From: Clostridiales bacterium
GTDB taxonomy: Bacteria > Bacillota > Clostridia > Oscillospirales > Oscillospiraceae
Assembly (NCBI GenBank): GCA_902363045.1
Contig: CABIYX010000017.1
Location: forward strand, 22,975-70,355
Length of the DNA stretch: 47,381 nt
Direction of reading: 5' to 3'
Part shown: positions 1 to 8,339 of the stretch, piece after piece
How positions within the stretch are numbered: position 1 is the stretch's first letter
How the letters are laid out: the number at the start of each line of letters is the position of its first letter
Made by a program: the position numbers and the translations under genes
The notes under the pieces: generated by a model
Seen by the model: only the letters and a program-made list of their open reading frames with translations
What the model was told of the DNA's origin: nothing
The model's database searches: none

Positions 1-945
1 GCCGGTGTAGCCCTCGCTGCCCCCCAGGATGAATATCTTTCCAAAATCTCCCTTGTGGCCGTCGGCGGGGCGGCGTGGGAGGACCCAGTGCATATAATCG
101 GGGTTCAGCGCGACCGGCTCCGGACCTCGCCATATCATTTGACGGACCAGGTCCCGGGGGATCCCGATGTCGGCCTCCTGCACCTCCCCGGCACAGCCCG
201 CCCCTGCCCCCAGATAGAGCCCCGGCTTGGCACAGGTAAAGGTCACGGTGGTACGGGCCCGGACAGCCTCTCCCAGGACCTCCCCGGTGTCCCCGTCTAC
301 CCCGGAGGGCAGGTCGCAGGACACCACAGGGGCCCGCCGGCCGTTCATCCACCGGACTGCCGCCAGAAAGTCCCCCTCCACCGGCCGCTTCAAACCCACT
401 CCGAACAGGGCGTCCACATAGCAGTCGCAGGTGGACAGCCAGACGGTCAGCAGGCGGTCCTCCAGATCCAAGGGCTCCAGAGCGCCGCCGGCCTCTGCCA
501 GCCGCTCCTCCATGGCCCGGGCGTCTGGGGTCATCTTCTCCCGGTCGCCCACCAGAAAGGTGCGGACCCGATAGCCCTCCTCCAGCAGGATGCGGGCGGC
601 GGCGATGCCGTCCCCGCCGTTGTTCCCCGGGCCGCAGAATATGCCGATCCGCTGGGTGGGGTCGGTGTTCTTGGACTCCACCACAGCCCGTATCTCGTCC
701 ACCTCACGCTGCTCCTCCGCCGTGGGCTCCCGGCTGTCCCCTGTCATAATGAAGGCTACTGAAACAGCCGATCCAATCACACCATCCGGCCGGCTCTGCT
801 CCTTCACCGGCCCCACCAGGTCAGCTGCCGCCTGGGCCACCGCCCAGGCGGCGTTCTCCATCAGCTCCAGAGAGGGGATCCCCCGCTCCTCAATGGCGGT
901 CCGGTCCAGCTCTCTCATCTGCTCTGTGGTGGCAAGCATCCTCAT
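1..945 (-). CDS. nnr: Bifunctional NAD(P)H-hydrate epimerase / ADP-dependent dehydratase, C-terminus cut by window edge
   Basis: Repairs hydrated NAD(P)H: the N-terminal YjeF domain epimerises R/S-NAD(P)HX and the C-terminal ribokinase-like domain dehydrates S-NAD(P)HX. The 315 visible codons start MRMLATTEQMRELD and show the YjeF elements ELMENAA and FCGPGNNGGDG (dinucleotide-binding loop). Near the window edge they read HKGDFGK and GGSEGYTG, the start of the dehydratase domain, so this is the fused form and roughly 180-200 residues lie outside. The start at 945 overlaps the stop of the preceding gene as ATGA, suggesting translational coupling; an ATG at 939 is an alternative. The family assignment is firm; the rest of the C-terminal domain cannot be checked. 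Confidence 0.9.
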   Translation of the reverse strand, partial: MRMLATTEQMRELDRTAIEERGIPSLELMENAAWAVAQAAADLVGPVKEQSRPDGVIGSAVSVAFIMTGDSREPTAEEQREVDEIRAVVESKNTDPTQRIGIFCGPGNNGGDGIAAARILLEEGYRVRTFLVGDREKMTPDARAMEERLAEAGGALEPLDLEDRLLTVWLSTCDCYVDALFGVGLKRPVEGDFLAAVRWMNGRRAPVVSCDLPSGVDGDTGEVLGEAVRARTTVTFTCAKPGLYLGAGAGCAGEVQEADIGIPRDLVRQMIWRGPEPVALNPDYMHWVLPRRPADGHKGDFGKIFILGGSEGYTG

Positions 946-1448
946 CTCTCCCGCTCCTTCCATCCCTTTGGCAGCAGTTCCTCCAGCGGGACCAGCTCCA
1001 CCTCCCGGGCTGCCTCCGCCTTGGAGGGGTACACCCTGAGCTCCGGGACAGGCTCCCACAGCTCCCGGACCTCCTCCCCCGCCAGCAGGCGGCCGGAGAA
1101 CCGGCCCATGCGTTCGGACACCCGGAAGGCCGCCCCCTCCGGGGTGACGCAGTACACGCCCTCCCTCAGGTCCTCCGAGCGGCCGTACCAGTTTCCTTCC
1201 CGGTCCCGGGCCACCAGTTCCAGGCTGGGGACCGCATAAAACGGGATCTCCGGGAGCTCCTCATCCTCAAAGAAAAAGAACACCCCGGCCCGCTCCGCCA
1301 TCTCCTGATACTGGGGAACCTCCGCCCGGACCTTGGCCTGCTCCGTGTGGAGCACCGTCCCAGCGTAAAGGATCTGCACCTCACAGCTGAAAATTCCCAG
1401 CGGCCCCGATTGGGACACCTCGCCGCAGTCAACATAAATGGTCCGCAT
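942..1448 (-). CDS. Hypothetical protein, 168 aa
   Basis: I do not recognise the family. The protein starts MRTIYVDCGEVSQSGPLG, is soluble, rich in Glu/Arg, and has no signal peptide or membrane segment. A short run of four Phe followed by acidic residues (FFFFEDEELPE) lies near residue 60. The start at 1448 is preceded by GGGGTG at suitable distance; a longer frame from 1490 has no ribosome site. Its stop overlaps the nnr start (ATGA), so the two are co-transcribed and coupled. No function can be inferred from the neighbour alone. Confidence 0.75.
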   Translation of the reverse strand: MRTIYVDCGEVSQSGPLGIFSCEVQILYAGTVLHTEQAKVRAEVPQYQEMAERAGVFFFFEDEELPEIPFYAVPSLELVARDREGNWYGRSEDLREGVYCVTPEGAAFRVSERMGRFSGRLLAGEEVRELWEPVPELRVYPSKAEAAREVELVPLEELLPKGWKERER

Positions 1449-1480
1449 GGTCCACACCCCTTTCAAAAGATTTTTCCGGT

Positions 1481-1509
1481 ATTGTACCACATCCCGATGA
1501 AAAAAGGAA
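1481..1509 (-). promoter_or_regulatory. Promoter for the hypothetical-nnr operon
   Basis: On the minus strand an extended -10 (TGGTACAAT; the hexamer is 1481-1486) sits about 30 nt before the start at 1448. The -35 region (TTCCTT at 17 nt spacing) is poor and overlaps the upstream terminator, so recognition probably relies on the extended -10. Confidence 0.55.
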
Positions 1510-1535
1510 GAGAGACCGCAGCCGGTCTCCCCTCC
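1500..1535 (-). terminator. Intrinsic terminator of the suf operon
   Basis: Read on the minus strand, a 13-bp imperfect stem (core GAGACCG/CGGTCTC, 4-nt loop) is followed by six T. It lies 14 nt after the sufB stop. Confidence 0.8.
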
Positions 1536-1548
1536 CTGGACGTCTGAT

Positions 1549-2466
1549 TTACTTCAAAAATCCCTTGACGATCTGCTCTTCGGCCTCCTTCTCCGTGAGG
1601 CCCAGGGTCATCAGCTTGATGAGCTGCTCCCCGGCGATCTTGCCGATGGCGGCCTCGTGGACCAGGCTGGCGTCCACGCAGTTCGCGGTGACCTCCGGGA
1701 TGGCGGCCACTACGCCCTGATCCATGATGATGGCATCACACTCGGAGTGGCCATAGCACCGGGCATTGCCGTTGATCCGGGCCAGGAACACCTGATGGGA
1801 CTGGTCCCGGGCCACAGAGCGGGAGATCACGTTGGTGTGGCAGTCCTCCCCGTTCAGATCCACAGTAAAGTCGGACTTGGCCAGCTGCTTGCCGTGGGTC
1901 ATCACCTTCTCTTTGATGATGAGGGTGGCCCGGGGACCCAGGGTGGCCTTCGTGGTGCGGACGGTGGAGTCCACGCCCTTGATCTGGGTGGTCTCCATCT
2001 CCAGATAGCTGTCCTCATCCATCTCCACCACAGTGGTGGGGTTCATGATGTTCTCCCCCATACCGTCGCCCTCGCCGTAGTGGCGCTCCACATAGCGCAC
2101 CCGGGCGCGCTTGCCCACATGGAAGGAGTGGATCCCGGAGTGCTCCGAATTCTGCACCCCGCAGTTGTGGATGCCGCAGCCGGCCACGATGGTCACGTCG
2201 CAGTCGTCGCCGATGATAAAATCGTTGTAAACGGTCTCATTCAGGCCGCTCTCGTTGAGCACCACGGGGATATGGACCGACTCATTTTTGGTGCCCGGCT
2301 TGATGATGATGTCGATGCCGTCCTTGTCCTCTTTACTGACAATGTCGATGTTGGCGGTGGTGTTCCGGGCGGCCGCCTTTCCGTTGGCCCGGATGTTATA
2401 AGCCCCCTCAGGCACATCATGGAGCTCGGCGACCTGCTCCAGCAAATTCTTCTGTATCGCGTCCAT
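1549..2466 (-). CDS. sufB: SufB/SufD-family Fe-S scaffold (minimal SMS type)
   Basis: Scaffold subunit of a SUF-type iron-sulfur cluster assembly complex, working with the ATPase encoded just upstream. At 305 aa it is far shorter than classical SufB (about 470-495 aa): it is essentially the beta-helix core and C-terminus. Conserved points are CGIHNCGVQ, the Cys of HSECDA (aligned with the SufB scaffold cysteine) and VHEAAIGKI near the C-terminus (His-Glu pair). No sufS, sufU or sufD is nearby, which fits the two-gene SmsCB arrangement described in anaerobic archaea and Clostridia. The start at 2466 has AAGGAG upstream. SufD is the alternative name; the Cys and His-Glu residues favour the SufB role. 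Confidence 0.88.
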   Translation of the reverse strand: MDAIQKNLLEQVAELHDVPEGAYNIRANGKAAARNTTANIDIVSKEDKDGIDIIIKPGTKNESVHIPVVLNESGLNETVYNDFIIGDDCDVTIVAGCGIHNCGVQNSEHSGIHSFHVGKRARVRYVERHYGEGDGMGENIMNPTTVVEMDEDSYLEMETTQIKGVDSTVRTTKATLGPRATLIIKEKVMTHGKQLAKSDFTVDLNGEDCHTNVISRSVARDQSHQVFLARINGNARCYGHSECDAIIMDQGVVAAIPEVTANCVDASLVHEAAIGKIAGEQLIKLMTLGLTEKEAEEQIVKGFLK

Positions 2467-2603
2467 GCTTCTGTCTCCTTCTGTCTATTAGAAATGAGGC
2501 GTTCGGAATTCGGGATGACCGCCTCCGGCTCTGCCGGAGGAATCGGGAGCCTCCGCCCCAAACCGGCGCGTCAATTCCTGATTTCCAATTCCTGACCGTC
2601 TTG
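2467..2603 (-). repeat. Intergenic spacer with perfect hairpin and AATTCC-type motif
   Basis: The sufC-sufB gap holds a perfect 8-bp inverted repeat (CCTCCGGC/GCCGGAGG, 2522-2540) and repeated CAATTCCTGA/CAATTCCTGAC blocks. A similar CAATTCCTAATTTC block occurs at 38960-38996 between two other minus-strand genes. It is probably a degenerate dispersed repeat and may attenuate between sufC and sufB. Confidence 0.4.
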
Positions 2604-3332
2604 TTATCTCACCTTGTCGCTCAGCGCACTGCACACGCTAGGGGCCTCGCCCAGCAGCTGAGGCAGGATCTCCTCCCGTCCCCCGTCGCTGCGCACCTGG
2701 CCGTCGGCCAGGACAATGATGCGGTCGGCGATGTTCAGGATCCGCTCCTGATGGGAGATGATGAGGATAGAGCCGTTGATCTTCTCATGCAGGTGCTCAA
2801 ACACCTGGATCAGGTTGGAGAAGGACCACAGATCGATGCCCGCCTCCGGCTCGTCAAAGACGGACAGCTTGGTCCCACGGGCCATGATCATGGCGATCTC
2901 AATGCGCTTGAGCTCGCCGCCGGACAGGGAGCCGTCCACCTCCCGGTCGATATAATCCTTGGCGCACAGCCCCACCTCGGACAGGTAGTTGCACGCCTCC
3001 GGCACGCCGATGTTTTGTCCGCTGGCCAGGGTAATCAGGTCCTTCACCGTCAGGCCCTTGAAGCGCACCGGCTGCTGAAAGGCAAAGCTGACGCCCCGGT
3101 GGGCCCGCTGGGTGATGTCCAGGCCGGTGATGTCCTCCCCATCCAGCAGGATCCGCCCACTGGTTGGGGTGTAGATGCCGGCGATGATCTTGGCCAGGGT
3201 GGACTTGCCGCCGCCGTTGGGTCCGGTGATGGCCACAAACCGCTCGTCAATGGTCAGATCGATGTCCCGCAGGATACCCTTATCCTCTCCATCCTGCTCC
3301 ACATCATAGCAGATATGCTGTAACTCTAGCAT
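2604..3332 (-). CDS. sufC: Fe-S assembly ATPase SufC
   Basis: ABC-type ATPase that drives the SufB scaffold; cytosolic, not a transporter. The 242-residue protein has Walker A GPNGGGKST (residues 37-45), Q-loop FAFQQP, signature LSGGE, Walker B KLSVFDEPEAG and switch ISHQ. The acidic insertion before the signature and the missing membrane partner are typical of SufC. I start at MLELQHICYD (3332), which has GGAGG 7 nt upstream; a 26-residue upstream extension is Arg-rich with no ribosome site. First gene of a two-gene operon with sufB, 137 nt apart. Confidence 0.93.
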   Translation of the reverse strand: MLELQHICYDVEQDGEDKGILRDIDLTIDERFVAITGPNGGGKSTLAKIIAGIYTPTSGRILLDGEDITGLDITQRAHRGVSFAFQQPVRFKGLTVKDLITLASGQNIGVPEACNYLSEVGLCAKDYIDREVDGSLSGGELKRIEIAMIMARGTKLSVFDEPEAGIDLWSFSNLIQVFEHLHEKINGSILIISHQERILNIADRIIVLADGQVRSDGGREEILPQLLGEAPSVCSALSDKVR

Positions 3333-3442
3333 GAGGTTCCCTCCTGTATTCCGTCCGGTTTGATCCCGGTTCCGTCTTTCCCGTTCCCTGTCCGCCTGTC
3401 CCACAAACAAACGGAAGGGCGCCCCGTCTCAGGGACAGCCTT

Positions 3443-3471
3443 ATTCTATCATAGTCGGAAGGTTTTGTCTA
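3443..3471 (-). promoter_or_regulatory. suf operon promoter
   Basis: Minus-strand TAGACA, 17 nt, TGATAGAAT (extended -10), about 110 nt before sufC. The long leader has no riboswitch I can recognise. The stretch from 3475 to 3610 is pyrimidine-rich and holds nothing I can identify. Confidence 0.65.
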
Positions 3472-3615
3472 TCCTTATTTCCTATTATTCTGATAGGATT
3501 TTATTTTGTCCCGCCTCCCATCAGTCTCACCCCGCCGGGATCTCTTCCCGCTCTTTACCTGGCTCCCTGTTTCCTCTGCATTCCATTCTTTTCCCCGGAT
3601 ACTTCCATTTCATAC

Positions 3616-3644
3616 TTGCTTTTTCCGCCGCGGTATGCTATAAG
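3616..3644 (+). promoter_or_regulatory. Promoter of the T-box/pheST operon
   Basis: TTGCTT (3616-3621), 17-nt spacer, TATAAG (3639-3644) with TGC just upstream (extended -10). It is placed correctly to start the T-box leader near 3651. Confidence 0.75.
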
Positions 3645-3683
3645 TATCAGATACAATCAGTTTTAAATGCGAAGAACGGGAAA

Positions 3684-3893
3684 ATAACGTGCTTTCGTTT
3701 CTCAGAGAGGGGCGGTCACCGGCTGAAAGCCGCCCCGAAGCGTGTCGTTTGGTTCGCCCGGGAGCGGCCCCTGAGAGGGGGACGGCTGTTCCGCCGTTAT
3801 CGGGAAATTCAAGCGCGTGTCTGACACGAATACGGGTGGTACCGCGGGAGGGTTGCCTTTCGTCCCAACAGGTTTGGGGCGGAGGGCTTTTTT
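3684..3893 (+). promoter_or_regulatory. T-box leader, predicted tRNA-Phe specific
   Basis: A tRNA-sensing leader that allows read-through when uncharged tRNA pairs with it. Stem I closes with ATAACG/CGTTAT (3684-3800) and contains AGAGAG at 3704. A TTC at 3753-3755, followed by GCCCGGGAGC, is in specifier position and is a Phe codon. The invariant antiterminator block GGGTGGTACCGCGG lies at 3834-3847. The competing terminator pairs 3856-3868 with 3874-3886, with several G-U pairs, then six T (3888-3893). The Phe call agrees with the downstream pheS/pheT. Confidence 0.92.
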
Positions 3894-3919
3894 CATAATT
3901 TCAACGGTAAGGAGAAGAT

Positions 3920-4246
3920 ATGGATATGATCATCACAACAACAAACAGCATAGAGGGCCGCCAGATTCAAGATTATCTGGGGGTTGTCTTTGGAGAAATG
4001 ATTTCAGGCATCGATTTTGTCCGGGATTTTACCGCAGGGCTGACCAATTTCTTTGGCGGGCGGTCCAACAGCTATGAGGAGGAACTGGTGGATACTCGGA
4101 AGACCGCCCTGCGGGAATTGGAGGAGCGGGCCGCCCGGCTGGGGGCCGATGCCGTAGTGGGCGTCAAGATGGACTATGAGGTTCTGGGGTCGGACAACGG
4201 GATGCTGATGGTCACGGTCAGCGGCACCGCCGTCACGCTGAAATAA
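3920..4246 (+). CDS. YbjQ-family (UPF0145) protein
   Basis: A small 108-residue soluble protein of the YbjQ/UPF0145 family, which forms pentameric beta-barrel-like rings; its biochemical role is not established. Family features are the start IITTTNSIEGRQIQDYLGVVFGE, the central ELVDTRKTALRELEERA helix and the ALGADAVVGVKMDYE-type strand (here RLGADAVVGVKMDY). It has AAGGAG 5 nt upstream. It is the first gene after the T-box, 48 nt before pheS, so its expression should rise with Phe-tRNA shortage. That placement is unusual for this family. No membrane segment or Cys cluster is seen. Confidence 0.88.
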   Translation: MDMIITTTNSIEGRQIQDYLGVVFGEMISGIDFVRDFTAGLTNFFGGRSNSYEEELVDTRKTALRELEERAARLGADAVVGVKMDYEVLGSDNGMLMVTVSGTAVTLK

Positions 4247-4294
4247 GAACAAAACAATTTCAAAATCCTAATACTCAATAAAGGAGCAGACGAT

Positions 4295-5320
4295 ATGAAA
4301 GAACAGTTAGCAAAGATCCGTTTGGAGGCGCTGGCCGCCTTTGAGCAGGCCCAGTCCGCCGCCGAGCTGGACAGCCTGCGCGTCCAGTATCTGGGCAAGA
4401 AGGGCGAGCTCACCGCCGTTCTGAAAATGATGGGTAAGCTGTCCGCCGAGGAGCGCCCCGCCATGGGCCAGCTGGCCAACGAGGTCCGCTCCGCCCTGGA
4501 GGCGGCCATTGAGGCCGCCGCCGGCAAACTGGAGGCCCAGGCCCTGGAGCAGCGCCTGAAGGACGAGGCGCTGGATGTGACCATCCCCGGCCGCGAGGTG
4601 AAGCTGGGGCACAAGCACCCCATGTATCTGGCCCTGGACGAGCTGAAGGACATCTTCATCGGCATGGGCTTCACCGTGCTGGACGGCCCCGAGGTGGAGC
4701 TGGCCGAGTACAACTTCGACAAACTCAACGCCGAGGAGGGCCACCCCTCCCGGGACTGGTCGGACACCTTCTACTTTGACGCCGACAGCCGGGTGATGCT
4801 CCGCAGCCAGACCAGCCCCATGCAGGTCCGGGCCATGGAGACCATGGAGCTGCCCATCCGCATCATCGCCCCCGGCCGGGTGTACCGCAAGGACGAGGTG
4901 GACGCCACCCACTCCCCCATGTTCCACCAGGTGGAGGGCATGGTCATCGACAAAAATGTCACCATGGCCGACCTGAAGGGCACCCTGAATACGGTGGTGG
5001 AGCAGCTGTACGGCAAGGGCACTAAGACCCGCTTCCGCCCCCACCACTTCCCCTTTACCGAGCCCTCCTGCGAGATGGACGTCCAGTGCCACAAGTGCGG
5101 CGGCGTGGGCTGCCCCACCTGTAAGGGCGAGGGCTGGATCGAGATGCTGGGCGCCGGCATGATCCACCCCAAGGTGCTGAAGATGGCTGGAATCGATCCG
5201 GAGGTCTACTCCGGCTGGGCCTTCGGCATCGGCCTGGAGCGCACCGCCATGCGCCGCTTCAAGATCGCAGACCTGCGCCTGATCTTTGAGAATGATGTGC
5301 GCTTCCTGGAGCAGTTTTAA
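4295..5320 (+). CDS. pheS: Phenylalanyl-tRNA synthetase alpha subunit
   Basis: Catalytic subunit of the (alpha-beta)2 class IIc synthetase that charges tRNA-Phe. It is 341 aa, close to B. subtilis PheS. An N-terminal coiled-coil (residues 1-90) binds tRNA. Motif 2 is seen around RVYRKDEVDATHSPMFHQ, followed by FPFTEPSCEMDV, a CHKCGGVGCPTCKGEGW segment and motif 3 GIGLERTAMRR near the C-terminus. The AAAGGAG site is 8 nt upstream. It is controlled by the T-box leader and is normally followed closely by pheT; here 294 nt of repeats intervene. Confidence 0.98.
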   Translation: MKEQLAKIRLEALAAFEQAQSAAELDSLRVQYLGKKGELTAVLKMMGKLSAEERPAMGQLANEVRSALEAAIEAAAGKLEAQALEQRLKDEALDVTIPGREVKLGHKHPMYLALDELKDIFIGMGFTVLDGPEVELAEYNFDKLNAEEGHPSRDWSDTFYFDADSRVMLRSQTSPMQVRAMETMELPIRIIAPGRVYRKDEVDATHSPMFHQVEGMVIDKNVTMADLKGTLNTVVEQLYGKGTKTRFRPHHFPFTEPSCEMDVQCHKCGGVGCPTCKGEGWIEMLGAGMIHPKVLKMAGIDPEVYSGWAFGIGLERTAMRRFKIADLRLIFENDVRFLEQF

Positions 5321-5332
5321 GACATCCCCCCT

Positions 5333-5585
5333 GGCTCCCTTCGCAAAGGGAGCTGTCAGCCGTAAGGCTGACTGAGGGTTTTCCCCCCGACCGCAGAAAA
5401 TCCCCCGGCATTTGCTCTGCAAATGCCACCCCAGCGGCTCCCTTCCCAAAGGGAGCTGTCAGCCGTGAGGTTGACTGAGGGTTTTCCCCCAACTGGAAGA
5501 AAATCCCCTGGCACTTGCTCCGCAAGTGCCACCCCCTTTTGCGAAAGGGGGCTTTCCCGGACGGCCCACGGGCCGCCCCTACAAA
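5333..5585 (+). repeat. Dispersed multi-hairpin repeat, two units, between pheS and pheT
   Basis: Two diverged units (about 5333-5433 and 5434-5552). Each holds a GGCTCCCTT..AAGGGAGC hairpin, a GTCAGCC..GGCTGAC hairpin followed by TGAGGGTTTTCCCCC, a purine/pyrimidine linker, and a CCCCTTTTGCGAAAGGGG-like hairpin at the end. A separate palindrome (GGCCCACGGGCC, near 5563-5574) follows. The same family lies at 32887-33057 in this orientation and at 35398-36155 in the opposite one. It carries no credible gene. Confidence 0.85.
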
Positions 5586-5614
5586 AGCACGACATAAAAA
5601 GGGAGTTTTATACT

Positions 5615-8320
5615 ATGAATCTATCTCGCAAATGGCTCAGCGAGTTCGTCACCGTTGACGCCAATGATAAAGATTTTGCCGAGGCCATGACTCTGTCCGG
5701 CTCCAAGGTGGAACTGACCCACGACCTGGGCGGAGAGATCTCCAACGTGGTGGTGGGACAGGTCCTGTCCATGGAGCGCCACCCCGACTCCGACCACATG
5801 TGGGTGTGCCAGATCTGTGTGGGCCAGGAGGCCCCCATCCAGATCGTCACTGGAGCCTGGAACGTCCATGTGGGCGACCTGGTCCCCGTGGCTCTGCACA
5901 AGTCCACCCTCCCCGGCGGCAAGAAGATCGAGAAGGGCAAGCTGCGCGGCGTGGAGTCCAACGGGATGCTGTGCGGCCTTGCCGAGCTGGGCCTGGACAC
6001 CCGGGACTTCCCCTATGCCGTCATCACTCCCGCCGCCCTGCTGAATGACTACCATCCTCTGGACAAAAATAAACCCTCCATCCCCGCGGACATCAAGGCC
6101 GGGGACAAGGTGTTCGGCCCTGTGGTGTGCGCCAAAGTACTGGAGGCATCTATCCAGCCTGACCGTTCCTTCCACACCTGCCTGGATCTGGGCGGCTCCA
6201 CCGCCTGCCCCGACACGGTGTGCTCCAACCTCCACGAGGGGGACCTGGTTGCCTACAACACGAAGGCCGACTCCATCTGCACCCTGGCCGACCTCCACGC
6301 CCAGCAGGCGGAGTTCCCCCACTGCATCCCCGACGGCATCTTCATCCTTCACGAGGACTGCAAGCCCGGGGACGACTTGAAGCCGGTGGTGGGCCTGGAT
6401 GACCATGTGGTGGAGTTTGAGATCACCCCCAACCGCCCCGACTGTCTCTCCGTCATCGGCCTGGCCCGGGAGGCCGCCGCTACCTACGGCGTCCCCCTGC
6501 GCCTCCATGAGCCGGTGGTCAAGGGCGGAGCCGAGGGCGATCTGATGGAGTTGCTGGATGTGGAGACTCCTGCCGCCGATTTGTGCCCCCGATACACCGC
6601 CCGGATGGTCCGCAACGTGAAGATCACCCCCTCCCCCAAGTGGATGCGGGAGCGGCTGCGCGCCATGGGCGTGCGCCCCATCAACAACATTGTGGACATC
6701 ACCAACTACGTCATGCTGGAGTACGGCCAGCCCATGCACGCCTTCGACTACCGCTATGTGAAGGGCGGCAAGATCGTGGTCCGCCTGGCCGAGGAGGGGG
6801 AGGAGCTGACCACCCTGGACGGCCAGGTCCGGAAGCTCACCGCCAACCACCTGGTCATCGCCGACGACACCCGGGCCGTGGGCCTGGCGGGCATCATGGG
6901 CGGCGAGAACAGCGAGATCGCCGCCGACACCGTGGACGTGGTCTTTGAGTCTGCCAACTTTGACGGCACCTGCATCCGCAAGGGCGCACTGGCCCTGGGT
7001 ATGCGCACCGAGGCTTCCGCCAAGTTTGAGAAGGGCCTGGATCCCCTGAACACCCTGCCCGCCGTGAACCGTGCCTGCGAGCTGGTGGAGCTGCTGGGCG
7101 CCGGCGAGGTGTTGGACGGCGTGATCGACATCCTCAACTATGTTCCCCAGCCCCGTACCATCCGGATGGATCCGGAGCGGGTGAACGCCCTGCTGGGCAC
7201 CGACATCGATCCGGTGGACCAGTACCAGTATCTGGAGCGCGTGGACATCGTCACGGAGAAGCGTGACTTCCCCAACGGCCCCGCCGATGTGGTCATCCCC
7301 TCCTGGCGGGGTGACGTGGAGGGCATTGCCGACCTGGCCGAGGAGGTCGCCCGGTTCTACGGCTATAACAACATCCCTACCACCCTCATGCGGGGGCAGA
7401 CCACCCGGGGCGGCTACTCCCCCGTTCAGGAGGTGGAGCGCACCCTGGGCCAGACCTGCCGCTCCCTGGGCTATGACGAGATCATCACCTACTCCTTCAT
7501 CTCCCCCACCTACTACGACAAGATCCGCTGGGCCAAGGACGATTCCCGCCGGAACTCCATGAAGATCATGAACCCCCTGGGCGAGGACACCTCCATCATG
7601 CGCACCACGGTCCTGCCCTCCATGCTGGAGATCCTGACCCGGAACTATAACTTCCGCAACAAGTCCGCCCGCCTGTACGAACTGGGCCGCACCTATTTTC
7701 AGCGGGAGGACGGCATGGCGGACGAGCCCAAGGTGCTCTCGGTGGGCGGCTATGGCGACGGAATGGACTTCTTCGTTCTGAAAGGCGCGGTCCAGTCCAT
7801 TCTGGACTCCATCCGCGTCTCTGACGCCGCCTATGAAGCAGTCCTGGACAATCCCTCCTACCACCCCGGCCGCTGCGCCCGGATCCTGGTGGACGGCCGC
7901 GAGGTGGGCGTATTCGGCCAGATCCATCCCCTGGTGGCCCAGAACTACGGTGTGGACGCGGAGCTCTACTGCGCGGAGTTGTCCTTTGACGCTCTGTGCG
8001 CCGCCAAGGGGGCCGATCCCCAGTACGTCCCCCTGCCCAAGTTCCCCGCTGTGACCCGCGACATCGCTGTGGTCTGCGGCGAGGAGGTCACCGTTGGAGC
8101 ACTGGAGTCCGCCATCAAAGAGGGGGCCCACGGCCTGCTCAAGGAGGTCAAGCTGTTCGACATCTACCGGGGCAAGGGCGTGGCCGAGGGTAAAAAGTCC
8201 GTGGCCTTCAGCCTGGTCCTCCGGGCTGACGACCGCTCCCTCACCGCCGAAGAGGCCGACAACGACGTGAAGGCCATCCTGGAGACCCTGGAAGCCAAGT
8301 GCGGCGCGGTGCTGCGCTGA
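5615..8320 (+). CDS. pheT: Phenylalanyl-tRNA synthetase beta subunit, enlarged
   Basis: Beta subunit: tRNA binding, editing of Tyr-tRNA-Phe and assembly with PheS. It is 901 aa, about 100 more than B. subtilis PheT. Domains in order: N-terminal helix-strand; EMAP/OB tRNA-binding domain (residues about 40-132, with HPDSD and GMLCGLAELGL); an extra segment (about 133-238); B3/B4 editing domain beginning EFEITPNRPDCLSVIG; B5; a catalytic-like core; and a ferredoxin-fold anticodon-binding domain ending in KAILETLEAKCGAVLR. The extra segment resembles a second, degenerate OB domain. The start at 5615 has GGGAG 10 nt upstream. Frames open further upstream run through repeat DNA and are not used. 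Confidence 0.97.
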   Translation: MNLSRKWLSEFVTVDANDKDFAEAMTLSGSKVELTHDLGGEISNVVVGQVLSMERHPDSDHMWVCQICVGQEAPIQIVTGAWNVHVGDLVPVALHKSTLPGGKKIEKGKLRGVESNGMLCGLAELGLDTRDFPYAVITPAALLNDYHPLDKNKPSIPADIKAGDKVFGPVVCAKVLEASIQPDRSFHTCLDLGGSTACPDTVCSNLHEGDLVAYNTKADSICTLADLHAQQAEFPHCIPDGIFILHEDCKPGDDLKPVVGLDDHVVEFEITPNRPDCLSVIGLAREAAATYGVPLRLHEPVVKGGAEGDLMELLDVETPAADLCPRYTARMVRNVKITPSPKWMRERLRAMGVRPINNIVDITNYVMLEYGQPMHAFDYRYVKGGKIVVRLAEEGEELTTLDGQVRKLTANHLVIADDTRAVGLAGIMGGENSEIAADTVDVVFESANFDGTCIRKGALALGMRTEASAKFEKGLDPLNTLPAVNRACELVELLGAGEVLDGVIDILNYVPQPRTIRMDPERVNALLGTDIDPVDQYQYLERVDIVTEKRDFPNGPADVVIPSWRGDVEGIADLAEEVARFYGYNNIPTTLMRGQTTRGGYSPVQEVERTLGQTCRSLGYDEIITYSFISPTYYDKIRWAKDDSRRNSMKIMNPLGEDTSIMRTTVLPSMLEILTRNYNFRNKSARLYELGRTYFQREDGMADEPKVLSVGGYGDGMDFFVLKGAVQSILDSIRVSDAAYEAVLDNPSYHPGRCARILVDGREVGVFGQIHPLVAQNYGVDAELYCAELSFDALCAAKGADPQYVPLPKFPAVTRDIAVVCGEEVTVGALESAIKEGAHGLLKEVKLFDIYRGKGVAEGKKSVAFSLVLRADDRSLTAEEADNDVKAILETLEAKCGAVLR

Positions 8321-8339
8321 GCGCTTTCCTGAATGCCGC

